Source: Haloferula rosea
GTDB taxonomy: Bacteria > Verrucomicrobiota > Verrucomicrobiia > Verrucomicrobiales > Akkermansiaceae
Direction: 5' to 3'
Length of the DNA: 64,000 bases
Assembly: GCF_016595525.1 (NCBI RefSeq)
Contig: NZ_JAENII010000002.1
Coordinates: forward strand, 186,001 to 250,000
The notes beneath the pieces were generated by a model. That model was not told the DNA's origin, did no database searches, and was given only the letters and a program-made list of their open reading frames with translations. Positions 7,978 to 16,184 of the stretch are shown here, in pieces. The translations under genes were made by a program, and so were the position numbers. Position 1 is the first letter of the stretch. Every line of letters starts with the position of its first letter.

Positions 7978-8012
7978 CGGGTCGATCGTTGCAAACGATC
8001 GGCCCGTTTTTT
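7978..8012 (+). terminator. rho-independent terminator after the Lys/Ala-rich gene
   Basis: A 13-bp stem with one G-T pair (arm CGGGTCGATCGTT), a 3-nt loop and then six T residues follow the stop of the Lys-rich gene. Confidence 0.92.
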
Positions 8013-8075
8013 GTGCCAGTTCGATGAGGGTTTGCCGTTGCGGCCCCCCGCTGGGGGGCACAGCATGACCCAGCG

Positions 8076-9080
8076 ATGGCATTCACAGTCGATCAGGCAT
8101 TCACCCTCATGGAAGGCGCTCACGAGCGCGAACGTCTGGCGCATGCCTTCCTCATCAGCGGAGCCCGTGGAGCGGGGAAGGAGGCCCTGGCATCGAAGGT
8201 GATTTCGATGCTTCAGTCAGGGAGTGGAGGTGTCGACCTGTTTGGCGATGCCGTGGTTCCCGAAGCGAAGCCGCTTGATGAAATGGAGGGGGAGTGGGTG
8301 CGTATCCTGCGGCCACGCTCGAAATCGCGGCGGATCACGGTGGATGAGGTTCGCGAACTGGAGAAGAACCTCTACGTGGTCTCAGGGCCGACGACCTGGA
8401 AGGTCGGCGTGATTGTCGATGCCGACCGCATGGGTGAGGGTTCGGTGAATGCGTTCCTGAAAACCCTCGAGGAACCACCGCCACAGACCTTGCTACTGCT
8501 TCTGACCGAGAATCCCGCCGGGCTTTTGCCCACCGTCATTTCCCGATGTGTGAGGATGCCGCTGATGGGGGGACGTCTGGAACCCGAGGGGAATGCGCAG
8601 AGTTTCCTCGATGCCCTGCAGTCGATTGCCGAATTGGGATTGGGAAATCTCTCGGCGGCGCTGGGTTTGAAATCCTGCTTTGCATCGATCCTGGCCGAAT
8701 CGAAGGCGGAGGCCGAGGCGGCGGGGAAGGAAGCTCTGAAGGAGGAGGAAAAGGCCCTGCGCAACGCGGTCGAGGGAGACTGGCTGAAGCGAAGGGAGGA
8801 TGCGCTCAAGGCGGTGGCGACGGCAGATTACCTGAATGAGAGAAGTCGGCTTTTTGATCTGATGCAGTCATGGTTCGCCGATGTGCTGCGCTGCAAGACG
8901 CTGTCCGGCGGATTGGAGTTTCCGGACCTTGAGACCAACACGCGGAAGGTGGCCGAAATGGAGGATCTTCCGAGTTTGCTCCGACGGATGGATGCGGTTG
9001 AGGAACTGCGGCGCACGCTGGATACCAACGCTCAGGAACAACTGGCGCTCGAGGTCGGATTTCTCAAGATCTTCGGCTAG
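8076..9080 (+). CDS. holB: DNA polymerase III subunit delta prime (HolB-like)
   Basis: This 334-residue protein is a clamp-loader AAA+ subunit. HAFLISGARGAGKEALA is a P-loop-like element with an unusual KE in place of KT/KS, suggesting weak or no ATP hydrolysis, as is normal for delta prime. ITVDEVRELEKNLYVV, VGVIVDADRMGEGSVNAFLK and TLEEPPPQTLLLLLTENP are typical delta prime motifs, and TVISRCVRM carries the SRC sensor. The zinc module normally found between P-loop and Walker B is absent. The C-terminal helical region has a long charged segment (EAAGKEALKEEEKAL). Confidence 0.88.
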   Translation: MAFTVDQAFTLMEGAHERERLAHAFLISGARGAGKEALASKVISMLQSGSGGVDLFGDAVVPEAKPLDEMEGEWVRILRPRSKSRRITVDEVRELEKNLYVVSGPTTWKVGVIVDADRMGEGSVNAFLKTLEEPPPQTLLLLLTENPAGLLPTVISRCVRMPLMGGRLEPEGNAQSFLDALQSIAELGLGNLSAALGLKSCFASILAESKAEAEAAGKEALKEEEKALRNAVEGDWLKRREDALKAVATADYLNERSRLFDLMQSWFADVLRCKTLSGGLEFPDLETNTRKVAEMEDLPSLLRRMDAVEELRRTLDTNAQEQLALEVGFLKIFG

Positions 9081-9104
9081 GCCGAAGTCCGCCGCCAAGC
9101 CCGA

Positions 9105-9692
9105 TCAGAAGCCGATCTCCCTCGTCTCAGCAGGGCGGGGGGCGTGACCGAAAATGTCGGTGAGTCGATGGATGGAGCCTTCGAGGATCGAGTCGAGGCC
9201 GTCGATGAGCTTGATGAAGCCTTCGTCCCACGCATGGCGGCCCCAGATTTCATCGATGGAGGCAAGGAGCTCGTCGAGTTCGTTCTGATCGAGGAAAGGT
9301 TCCAGTCCGTAGCCGGGCATGATCCCGGAGCGCGATGACTGTGGGTCGAGTGCGAGAAGGATGACGCGGTTGTTGCCGCCCTTCTCAAGGTCGCTGCTGA
9401 TCCGGCCAAGATTGAAGATCCAGAACAGATAGAGGGAGAAGGGATGCTCGGTGGGAAAGGTCCGGCACAGCACTTGCAGCCGGACTTGGGGGAACCGCCG
9501 TTCGAAGCGGTCCATGCGGCGAAGGAGTCGGTTCTGGGCGGCTGGATCGAGCAGGCGCGGCTGGTCGCAGATCCGGTTCTTGACGATGGGGACCGGGCCG
9601 AGCAGTGCCGAAGCACGCGCCAGATTGAGTCGGCAGCCCGGGCATTCCGGGCTGGTCTCACTCAACAGGGTGCGGCAGTAGGGGCAGTGCAC
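9105..9692 (-). CDS. zinc-ribbon plus TPM-domain protein
   Basis: The 195-residue product has an N-terminal zinc ribbon (CPYCRTLL, then CPGCRLNL) followed by a TPM domain: LLRRMDRFERRFPQVRLQVL, LYLFWIFNLGRI, NNRVILLALDP and MPGYGLEPFLDQNELDELL. TPM domains occur in membrane or periplasmic proteins linked to photosystem repair and to some phosphatases. No signal peptide or membrane segment is evident. The start is GTG at 9692, 5 bp after the stop of the M16 peptidase, so both are in one transcript. It converges with holB, 24 bp apart. Confidence 0.75.
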   Translation of the reverse strand: MHCPYCRTLLSETSPECPGCRLNLARASALLGPVPIVKNRICDQPRLLDPAAQNRLLRRMDRFERRFPQVRLQVLCRTFPTEHPFSLYLFWIFNLGRISSDLEKGGNNRVILLALDPQSSRSGIMPGYGLEPFLDQNELDELLASIDEIWGRHAWDEGFIKLIDGLDSILEGSIHRLTDIFGHAPRPAETREIGF

Positions 9693-9697
9693 GGCGC

Positions 9698-12667
9698 TTA
9701 CTCTTCCTCCTCGGTCACCTCAGGAATGATCACGACCTGGATGGCATTCTCAGGAACGAGGTAGGTGGCTGCGAGTTTGTTGAGTTCCTCGAGTGTGATG
9801 GACTCGACGTCCTCCTGTCGGTTCCTGCAAAGCTCCAGCTTCTCAGGATCCTCGTGGCTGCCGGAGAGTACACTACGCATCCAGTAGTTGTTGTCCCGCA
9901 GGGTCTTCTCCATGTCGGCGAGCAGGGGCTTTCTGGCTCGTTCGAGCTCATCTTCCGTAGCTCCTTCCTTGGCAAGTTGTGATGCCAGATTCACGCAGAC
10001 TTCGGTGAGCTGGGGAATTGCCTCGGGGGTGGATGTGTTCAGGGCGATCAGGTAGCCGAAGTCCTCCAGTGCTGTGGAGCCGCCTGCGCCAGCCTGAGGG
10101 CTGTAGGCCGCACCGAGTTTCTCGCGGATTTCCTCGCGCAAACGATCCCCGAAAATCTCACCCAGCAGGTTGAGACGCCGGAATTCCTTCTGGTTGTTCC
10201 GCGGGCCGGGTGTTTTCCAGATCACGACGGCCTGGCCCTGGGGGATCTTGGTTTCGAACTCGTATTTCTTGGTGGTGGGAGCTTTGGGAAACTCGACCTG
10301 ACGGAGTGCTTGATCCAGTTCGCTGGCTTCCGGGCGCTTGTCGATGGCTCCGAAGGTGGCCAGCACGTGGGGAAGGATTTCGTCCGGCTTGAAGTCGCCG
10401 ACGATGTTGAGTTCCAGCGTACCATTGGTGAAGTCCCTCTCGATCCACTCCTTGATGTCGGCGGGCTCGTAGGCGAGCAGGACTTCGGGTGTGTCCGGGA
10501 AGGTGAAGCGTGGGTCGTTGCCTCGAAGCCACCCGCCCATTTGCTGCATGGGACCGGCGGTCGTGTGCTTCAACTGTTGGAAGATCATGGGGACGGTCTT
10601 GCGGAACTGGTTGACCGCCTCCGGGCGGTATCCCGGGAACAGGAGCTGGGCGGTCATCGTCTGCAGTTGGAGCAGGATGTCGTCCGGCGTGGTTTCGCCG
10701 GCCAGCGAGAAGTAGTCTTCCTGGACCGAGAATCCGAATGAGACGTTCTTCCCTGCGAGGATTTGTCGGAGGTCATCCGACGAGTGCTCCCCGATGCCGC
10801 CGCCTTCGATCACGGCGGTGGCAAAGTCACCGATACCGGGTTTGTCCGTGGGCTGCGTGAGGCCGCCATTTCCAATGCGGGCCTGGACGAGGATGCGGTC
10901 CTTGTCGAAGTCCGTGGGCTTCAGATTGACTGCCACACCATTCGAGAGAACGAGGCGCGTGATGCCGAGGTCCTCGGCTTCCTCCTGACTGGTGATGGTG
11001 CCGGCTTCGCCGAAATCAGTGTATGCGAAGCTCTTGAGCTCGCTCTCCTCCGGTGCGGTGACCTCGGTCTCCTTCGAGGCTTCGTAGAGTTTCGTCAGCT
11101 GTTCCTTGCCGTTCTCAGGTTCTTCCTTGGCTGTCAGGATGAGCTTCACGCCCTTGTCGTTCCAGAAGCTCTTCAGGGCTTCGTGGCAGGTTTCGCTGGT
11201 GATGTTTTCGAGGGCGGATGACACGAGTTCGAGGTCGGTCTCCGGGGAGGTCAGGACGCGCTCCTCATTGATGGTCCGGACGAAACCCGTGGCGATGCCG
11301 TCCGATCGACGGGTGTCCTTCGTGCGCACGGCCTGTTCGTAGGTATTGAGGATGTTGGCCTTGATCTCTGCGATCTCGGCACGAGTGAATCCGAACTCGA
11401 GAGCGCGGCGGAATTCCTGTTCGAGCACAGGCACAGCATCCTCCCAACGATCGTCAGCGACGCTCACATCCACACTGCCGATGGTCATCTCACGGAACAG
11501 ATCCTGCCTTGAGGCGGAGCCGCCGAGGATGGGGGATCCCTCTTCCTTGGCGATTTCGCTGAAGCGGAGCCCAAGGATGGAGTGCGCCATCATCAGGGGA
11601 AGCTTGGAGAGCCGGTTCTCCCGGGTATCCGGCAAAGGTTCGAACTCTTCGATGCTCAGCAGACCGAGATCGGTCGAAGCAACTTCCTTGTCGGAGAAGA
11701 TCAGTGCTTCGAAGCCATCGGTGGTTTCGATGGCTCCCAGGTCCGGGTCGTCGCCAGGAACCTGCGGGTTGGTGAGGCTGGCGAAGGCTTTCTCAATGCG
11801 TGTCTTTGCGTCCTCCGGGGAAATGTCGCCGACCACCACAAAGGTCATGCGTGCCGGCGTGTAGTATTTCTCGTAGAAGTCGGCGAATCGCTCCCGGGGA
11901 GCCGTGCGAATCACTTCCTCGGTGCCGATGGGAAAGCGTTTGGTGATGAGGGAGTCGGGAATCAAGGTGGAGAATTGCTGCTCCATCAGGCGGTAGCCGA
12001 CGGAATCCCGCGAGGTTTTCTCGGAGAGGATGACGCCTCGTTCCTTGTCGATTTCCTCTGGTTTGAGGAGGGCTCCATCGCCGAAGTCACGCATGACCGT
12101 GAATCCAAGATTGAGCATCTCATCGCTGAGATCGGGGAGGTCGAGCATGTAGACCGTCTCATTGAACGAGGTGTAGGCATTGACGTGGGCACCAAAGGCG
12201 ATGCCAAGGCGCTGCATCCGGGGGATGAGTTCGTCCGGAGTGAAGTTCTTCGAGCCATTGAACACCATGTGCTCGAGGAAGTGGGCAACGCCACGCTGAT
12301 CCTCCTCTTCCATGAGAGAGCCGGCATCGATGTGCAGACGAAGGCTGACTCGATTGGGTGGTTCGGAGTTGGGATAAATGACATACCGCATTCCATTGTC
12401 GAGGTGACCGAAGACGGCGTTTTCGTCGACCGGGAGGTCACTGTCGGCCTGAGGCCATTCCCGTGGGGTGACCTCGGCGGTGATGCCCTGGGATGGCGGC
12501 TCTGGTGAAGGCTCTGAGGGTTCGATCGGATCCGTGGACTCAGCCGGTTCCGAGACGGTTGGTTCAGCCTGTGGTGGCTCGGGTTCTGGGTCCGGTTTTC
12601 GGAGGATCAGGAAAGCGGCAACCGCTGCAAGCAGCAGGCTGAGGATGATGGGGGCAGGATTTCGCAT
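9698..12667 (-). CDS. M16 family zinc metallopeptidase (insulinase/pitrilysin)
   Basis: The protein (989 residues from ATG 12667) has an N-terminal anchor NPAPIILSLLLAAVAAFLIL and a Pro/Glu linker, then two M16 halves. The first carries the inverted zinc motif HFLEHMVFNGS (HxxEH) and the downstream TSFNETVYMLDLP with the third ligand region. The second half, beginning near FGEAGTITSQEEAEDLGITR, lacks HxxEH, as usual for the inactive half. It is likely periplasmic and membrane-tethered, and degrades peptides. An upstream TTG at 12703 is possible, but ATG 12667 puts the hydrophobic segment at the N-terminus. It precedes the TPM gene in an operon. Confidence 0.9.
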   Translation of the reverse strand: MRNPAPIILSLLLAAVAAFLILRKPDPEPEPPQAEPTVSEPAESTDPIEPSEPSPEPPSQGITAEVTPREWPQADSDLPVDENAVFGHLDNGMRYVIYPNSEPPNRVSLRLHIDAGSLMEEEDQRGVAHFLEHMVFNGSKNFTPDELIPRMQRLGIAFGAHVNAYTSFNETVYMLDLPDLSDEMLNLGFTVMRDFGDGALLKPEEIDKERGVILSEKTSRDSVGYRLMEQQFSTLIPDSLITKRFPIGTEEVIRTAPRERFADFYEKYYTPARMTFVVVGDISPEDAKTRIEKAFASLTNPQVPGDDPDLGAIETTDGFEALIFSDKEVASTDLGLLSIEEFEPLPDTRENRLSKLPLMMAHSILGLRFSEIAKEEGSPILGGSASRQDLFREMTIGSVDVSVADDRWEDAVPVLEQEFRRALEFGFTRAEIAEIKANILNTYEQAVRTKDTRRSDGIATGFVRTINEERVLTSPETDLELVSSALENITSETCHEALKSFWNDKGVKLILTAKEEPENGKEQLTKLYEASKETEVTAPEESELKSFAYTDFGEAGTITSQEEAEDLGITRLVLSNGVAVNLKPTDFDKDRILVQARIGNGGLTQPTDKPGIGDFATAVIEGGGIGEHSSDDLRQILAGKNVSFGFSVQEDYFSLAGETTPDDILLQLQTMTAQLLFPGYRPEAVNQFRKTVPMIFQQLKHTTAGPMQQMGGWLRGNDPRFTFPDTPEVLLAYEPADIKEWIERDFTNGTLELNIVGDFKPDEILPHVLATFGAIDKRPEASELDQALRQVEFPKAPTTKKYEFETKIPQGQAVVIWKTPGPRNNQKEFRRLNLLGEIFGDRLREEIREKLGAAYSPQAGAGGSTALEDFGYLIALNTSTPEAIPQLTEVCVNLASQLAKEGATEDELERARKPLLADMEKTLRDNNYWMRSVLSGSHEDPEKLELCRNRQEDVESITLEELNKLAATYLVPENAIQVVIIPEVTEEEE

Positions 12668-12859
12668 GAGTGGAGCCTGTGGCGCTGATGGGTACTTTGG
12701 CAACGGATAAAAGCGGCCCGGGAAGCGGGTCGAACAACCCCCACATCATGAGGATTCGCGGACTCAGAGGACGGCCCGGGGATGAGGTTTGGACCGAGGA
12801 TCCCCGTCATCTTGACCAAGCGGTCGATCGAGGGAAGTAGGTCGATCGGTGGTTTGGAT

Positions 12860-14140
12860 TTACTGCTGACGCTGCTCCATCTCACGGATGCGTCCTTCGA
12901 TTCGTTTCGAGACGTCCTCGGGGAGTTCATTTGATGAAATCCACGCGTTGGCGGAGTCGAAGTCGCGCCTGAGCCAACCCTCGAGCATGCGTCGATAGGT
13001 GCTGTCCCTTTCGCGGTCGTTTTCGATCCGACCGATGTAGTTGGCGGCCAGGGCAGGGTCCTCTCGGAAGGAATGCCAGACGAATTGCTGATAGACGCGG
13101 TCCGAGGCGTCACCGGGATTGGCGTCAATCAGGCTTGCCGCTGCCTGAGGATCGCTCATGGCGAGTTGATTGGACAGGCCGCGCAGTGCGCTGGTCCGGA
13201 GCTCGCCGGCGGGCAGGCCCTGGTAGTAGCTGGTGGCGGCCTGGATGTCTTCGCGAGCCCATGTCCCGATGACATTGTCCATGGCGCCGGTCGCGCCGTC
13301 GCCTGGCGTCGAGGCCAGCCAGTTGGCGGTGCCTTCGGGGTCGGTCTTTGCCAATGCACCGGCCATCCGCTGGATGGCTCCATTGCGGAGTCGGTCGTCG
13401 CTGAGGCCGGCGACCCATTGACGGGCGGCTTCAGGACCTTGATTCAGCACGTGGGGCAGGATCGCTGTGAGCGCGTCGCCCCGTTGCTCGGAGTAAGGCA
13501 TGTTGCCGAGGAGTTCCGTGGCCAGATACGGGTCATTGGCGACGACTCCCTTGATGACGCCGACCATCCATGGATTGGCTCCGTCGCCGTCGTGATTGCT
13601 CTCGGCCCACTGGATGGCGCCATTCGGGTCGGTCCCGGCCCAGGAGGCGAGAATGGTATTTCGGGCGAATGGGCTTCCTGTGTTCTCCTTGGCGTAGTCG
13701 AGTGCCGAAAGAGGATCCACCTTGGCCCATGCGGTGAGGACCATGGCGTATTCGGTCATGTTGCCGTTGGTCAGCCCCTTGGCCCTGAACTCGGCGACGA
13801 CTTCTTCGAATCGATCGGGATCCAGCCCATTGACGAAGTCCAGCCATTCCTGGGTTCGGGTCAGGGGGTCCGTCGACGCCATGATGTCGACCATTTCTTG
13901 AACGAGCGCTTCGGTTTCGGAGGAACTCCGGTCCCTCGGCTCGCGCCCGGTCAGCTTGCTCCGCTGGCTGCCTGCGAATCCGCTCTCCGTGGCGGATCCG
14001 GAGCGGCTGAGTCGTGGTGGTGGGGTGGTGGACGCGGTGTCTTCCGATGCATCCGGCTGCGAGGAACTCGCGCGACCGGCAATGAATGCGGCCCCGGCTG
14101 TCAGGGCAAAGGAGGCGGCGAAGAGGACTTTTTGGTTCAT
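12860..14140 (-). CDS. membrane-anchored alpha-helical repeat protein
   Basis: The 426-residue product starts MNQKVLFAASFALTAGAAFI, a signal or anchor segment, followed by a Ser/Thr/Pro linker. From about residue 80 to the end there are roughly nine units of about 35 residues, each with a core such as ASWAGTDPNGAIQWAES, AGALAKTDPEGTANWLA or EGWLRRDFDSANAWISS, that is W/A-x-x-x-DP-x-x-A-x-x-W/Y. This pattern fits a TPR/Sel1-like solenoid, but I do not match it to a named family. It probably acts as a scaffold in the periplasm. An ATG at 14182 gives a longer form without a clean signal. Confidence 0.75.
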   Translation of the reverse strand: MNQKVLFAASFALTAGAAFIAGRASSSQPDASEDTASTTPPPRLSRSGSATESGFAGSQRSKLTGREPRDRSSSETEALVQEMVDIMASTDPLTRTQEWLDFVNGLDPDRFEEVVAEFRAKGLTNGNMTEYAMVLTAWAKVDPLSALDYAKENTGSPFARNTILASWAGTDPNGAIQWAESNHDGDGANPWMVGVIKGVVANDPYLATELLGNMPYSEQRGDALTAILPHVLNQGPEAARQWVAGLSDDRLRNGAIQRMAGALAKTDPEGTANWLASTPGDGATGAMDNVIGTWAREDIQAATSYYQGLPAGELRTSALRGLSNQLAMSDPQAAASLIDANPGDASDRVYQQFVWHSFREDPALAANYIGRIENDRERDSTYRRMLEGWLRRDFDSANAWISSNELPEDVSKRIEGRIREMEQRQQ

Positions 14141-14255
14141 GATGGCTCGAAAGAAGCGAAGCCCAATTCCCGGTTTGTCCACCGAAACCGGGGTTTTCGA
14201 CGGCCTGTGAGGGCTGCCGGGCAGGGGCAGCTGAAGGGGTCATCCGCTTCAGTGA

Positions 14256-14283
14256 CTAGTGCAGTCCGCCAAGCAGACTGCAC
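14256..14283 (+). repeat. REP-like palindrome, left copy
   Basis: The 28-nt element contains the imperfect palindrome AGTCCGC-CAA-GCAGACT. It is repeated in inverted orientation at 14443-14470 with 25 of 28 positions identical. Arms GTGCAGTC and GACTGCAC extend the hairpin. It lies in the 326-bp gap between the repeat protein and the beta-barrel gene. Confidence 0.7.
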
Positions 14284-14442
14284 ATGATGTCTTCTTGGAA
14301 GGAGGGGAAACCAGTCGCTTCGCGAGCTCGGGGAAAGAACGACGGGGTCTTTTTCCAAATTTCTGCGTTGTTCGGCGGTCACGAATCTCGATTCGCTTCC
14401 TTCTCACGCCTTGAACTTTGAAGAAACTCCCCATCGCATAAA

Positions 14443-14470
14443 GCACAGTCTGCTTGGCGGACTACACTAG
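14443..14470 (-). repeat. REP-like palindrome, right copy
   Basis: Read on the minus strand this copy is CTAGTGTAGTCCGCC followed by AAGCAGACTGTGC. It thus has a GTAG tetranucleotide in front of the palindrome, as REP elements mobilised by RAYT transposases do. It overlaps the TAG stop codon of the beta-barrel gene. The 159 bp between the two copies hold no gene. Confidence 0.7.
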
Positions 14471-15243
14471 AAGGTGAAGGACACGGCGGCTCCTCCATAG
14501 AAAAAGTCCTTCAACAAGTCGTCGTCCGGACTTTGGAGCGGCGAGGAGTTCACGGCGAAGTTGTAGCTGAGGTAGGCTGAGAGCTCGGCGATCTCTCCGA
14601 GTGGGATGATTGCGGAGATCGCGGCTGCCAAGTGGTTGGCCCCACGGTGGCCGGAACTGACGTAGCCCTCGTTCCAACCGAAGACGATGCCGGGTTCGAG
14701 GGTGAGCCAATCGCAGGGGCGGAACTCCCGGCTCAGCGCGGCTTCCGCGAAAAACCCGTCGGCTCCGAAGGAATAGTAAGCGTCCACTCCGACCACGAGT
14801 CCCCATGGCAATTCTCCATAGCTGAGGCCGAAGCCGACTTCGTTGTCGTGCTCGTTGTCGTCCGGGAATCGCAGGTGGTTGACGCCGACGTAGCCTTCCA
14901 CGTCGCCGAGTGCGAAGCCGTATTCGAGCCAGAGGTTGAATTCATCGTAGGAATTGGTCGGGCTTTGAGCATACCACGCTCCGACGAGGAAATCGTGGAA
15001 GCTCAGTTCGAGGGTGCCATGGAGCAGTGGATCCCCGTCGAGGTTGTCACGGCCCTCGGTGACATAGCGGCTGTCATAACCCAGCGAGATGGTGGCCTCA
15101 TACCGGCTCTCGGTGGAGCTTTGGTGGGTGTAGTGCCCATGGATCGGTCCCGGATGGTGATGGCCAAGCGGTGAGTCGCCGGTTGCCAATGCTCCGTAGG
15201 TGGTTGCCAGGGGCAGCAGGAAGCAGGAGGCGAGGTATCGCAT
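14467..15243 (-). CDS. outer-membrane beta-barrel protein of the metal uptake operon
   Basis: This 258-residue protein has a signal peptide (MRYLASCFLLPLATTYGALA) and, right after it, a His-rich segment GHHHPGPIHGHYTH at about 27-40. The rest alternates hydrophobic and polar residues with Gly/Tyr-rich strands (ISLGYDSRYVTEGRDN, VGFGLSYGELPWGLVVGVDAYYSFG) and ends in AAVSFTF, with the terminal Phe typical of barrel-assembly signals. It starts 2 bp after the second permease stop, so it belongs to the metal ABC operon. It may capture or pass metal through the outer membrane. No TonB box is seen, so it is probably a porin-like or adhesion-type barrel. Confidence 0.75.
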   Translation of the reverse strand: MRYLASCFLLPLATTYGALATGDSPLGHHHPGPIHGHYTHQSSTESRYEATISLGYDSRYVTEGRDNLDGDPLLHGTLELSFHDFLVGAWYAQSPTNSYDEFNLWLEYGFALGDVEGYVGVNHLRFPDDNEHDNEVGFGLSYGELPWGLVVGVDAYYSFGADGFFAEAALSREFRPCDWLTLEPGIVFGWNEGYVSSGHRGANHLAAAISAIIPLGEIAELSAYLSYNFAVNSSPLQSPDDDLLKDFFYGGAAVSFTF

Positions 15244-15245
15244 TT

Positions 15246-16178
15246 TCAGGAAATTTCAGGGGGTGGGATCAAGTCTCGGGGCCCCTTGCGGTGTCGGAGC
15301 CAGACGATGAGTTGGCCTTCGCTCGGGCTGAAGCACCACGCGAGGAAGAACAGAACCCCTGCGGCGAAAGCCATCATGCCCGAAGATGTGGTGGCCTCGA
15401 AACCGAACCATGAGGGGGCCGTCAGCGCGCCGAGGTGACCCAAAAGCGCGGAAAGCACCGCGACGACGCAGGCGATGAGGATCATCGGGATGAGCCGGTG
15501 GGTGAGTAGCAGGGCCGTGGCCGGGGGGACGATCAGCATGGCAATGACGATGATGCTCCCGACGGCCTCGAAGGCGGCGACGGTAGTGACCGCAACCATG
15601 GTCATGAGGAGATAGTGAAGGGCCTGGGATGAGTAGCCGAGGGTGTCGGCCAAGGATGGGTCGAATGAACTGAGACGGAGCTCCTTGAAGAGAAGGGCGA
15701 TGATCGCGAGGTTGAGCAGGAGGACAACGGTTAGAACGAGCGCGGCCCGGGGAAAGGAAACCGGCCCGATTTCAATGGTATCCAGTGGAGTGAACTCGAT
15801 CGCTCCGTAGAGGACGCAACCCGGATCGAGGTCGACGTGGTCGGCGGCGCGGACGATGAGGAGCAGTCCGAGGGCGAACAGGGTAGTGAAGACAATGCCC
15901 ATGGCTGCCCCCCGGTCAACGTGGCCGAAGCGGCTGATCCACTGGGTGAACACGGCGGTCAACACCCCGACGATGGCGGCTCCGAGAAACATGATCAGGC
16001 TGTCCCGGCTTCCGCTGATGATGAAGGCGACAGCGATCCCGGGGAGCACGGCGTGGCTGATGGCGTCGCCCATCATGCTCATCTTCCTGAGAACGAGGAA
16101 GCACCCGGGAAGAGCACAGGCGACCGCGCACAGAGCGGCGGTGACCACGAGCCAGGTATCGAAAGAGGTCCAGTTCAT
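15246..16178 (-). CDS. ytgD: metal ABC transporter permease (YtgD/MntC-like)
   Basis: This 310-residue ABC-3 family permease has about eight hydrophobic segments. GCFLVLRKMSMMGDAISHAVLPGIAVAF is the family motif (pieces within about residues 25-55), followed by DVDPGC-like loop DLDPGCVLYGAIEF and VGSIIVIAMLIVPPATALLL. It forms the membrane channel for Mn, Zn or Fe(II) with the other permease. It follows the YtgCR-like gene by 6 bp and precedes the beta-barrel gene by 2 bp. Unlike the other permease it has no repressor domain and is of ordinary length. Confidence 0.9.
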   Translation of the reverse strand: MNWTSFDTWLVVTAALCAVACALPGCFLVLRKMSMMGDAISHAVLPGIAVAFIISGSRDSLIMFLGAAIVGVLTAVFTQWISRFGHVDRGAAMGIVFTTLFALGLLLIVRAADHVDLDPGCVLYGAIEFTPLDTIEIGPVSFPRAALVLTVVLLLNLAIIALLFKELRLSSFDPSLADTLGYSSQALHYLLMTMVAVTTVAAFEAVGSIIVIAMLIVPPATALLLTHRLIPMILIACVVAVLSALLGHLGALTAPSWFGFEATTSSGMMAFAAGVLFFLAWCFSPSEGQLIVWLRHRKGPRDLIPPPEIS

Positions 16179-16184
16179 GGCATG

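Noticed and set aside
8021-8075. GCCCCCCGC/GGGGGGC hairpin upstream of holB as a riboswitch
   Set aside because: A simple short hairpin without the features of any riboswitch class.
11582-12508. 308-codon plus-strand frame
   Set aside because: Antisense to the M16 peptidase, whose zinc motif lies on the other strand.
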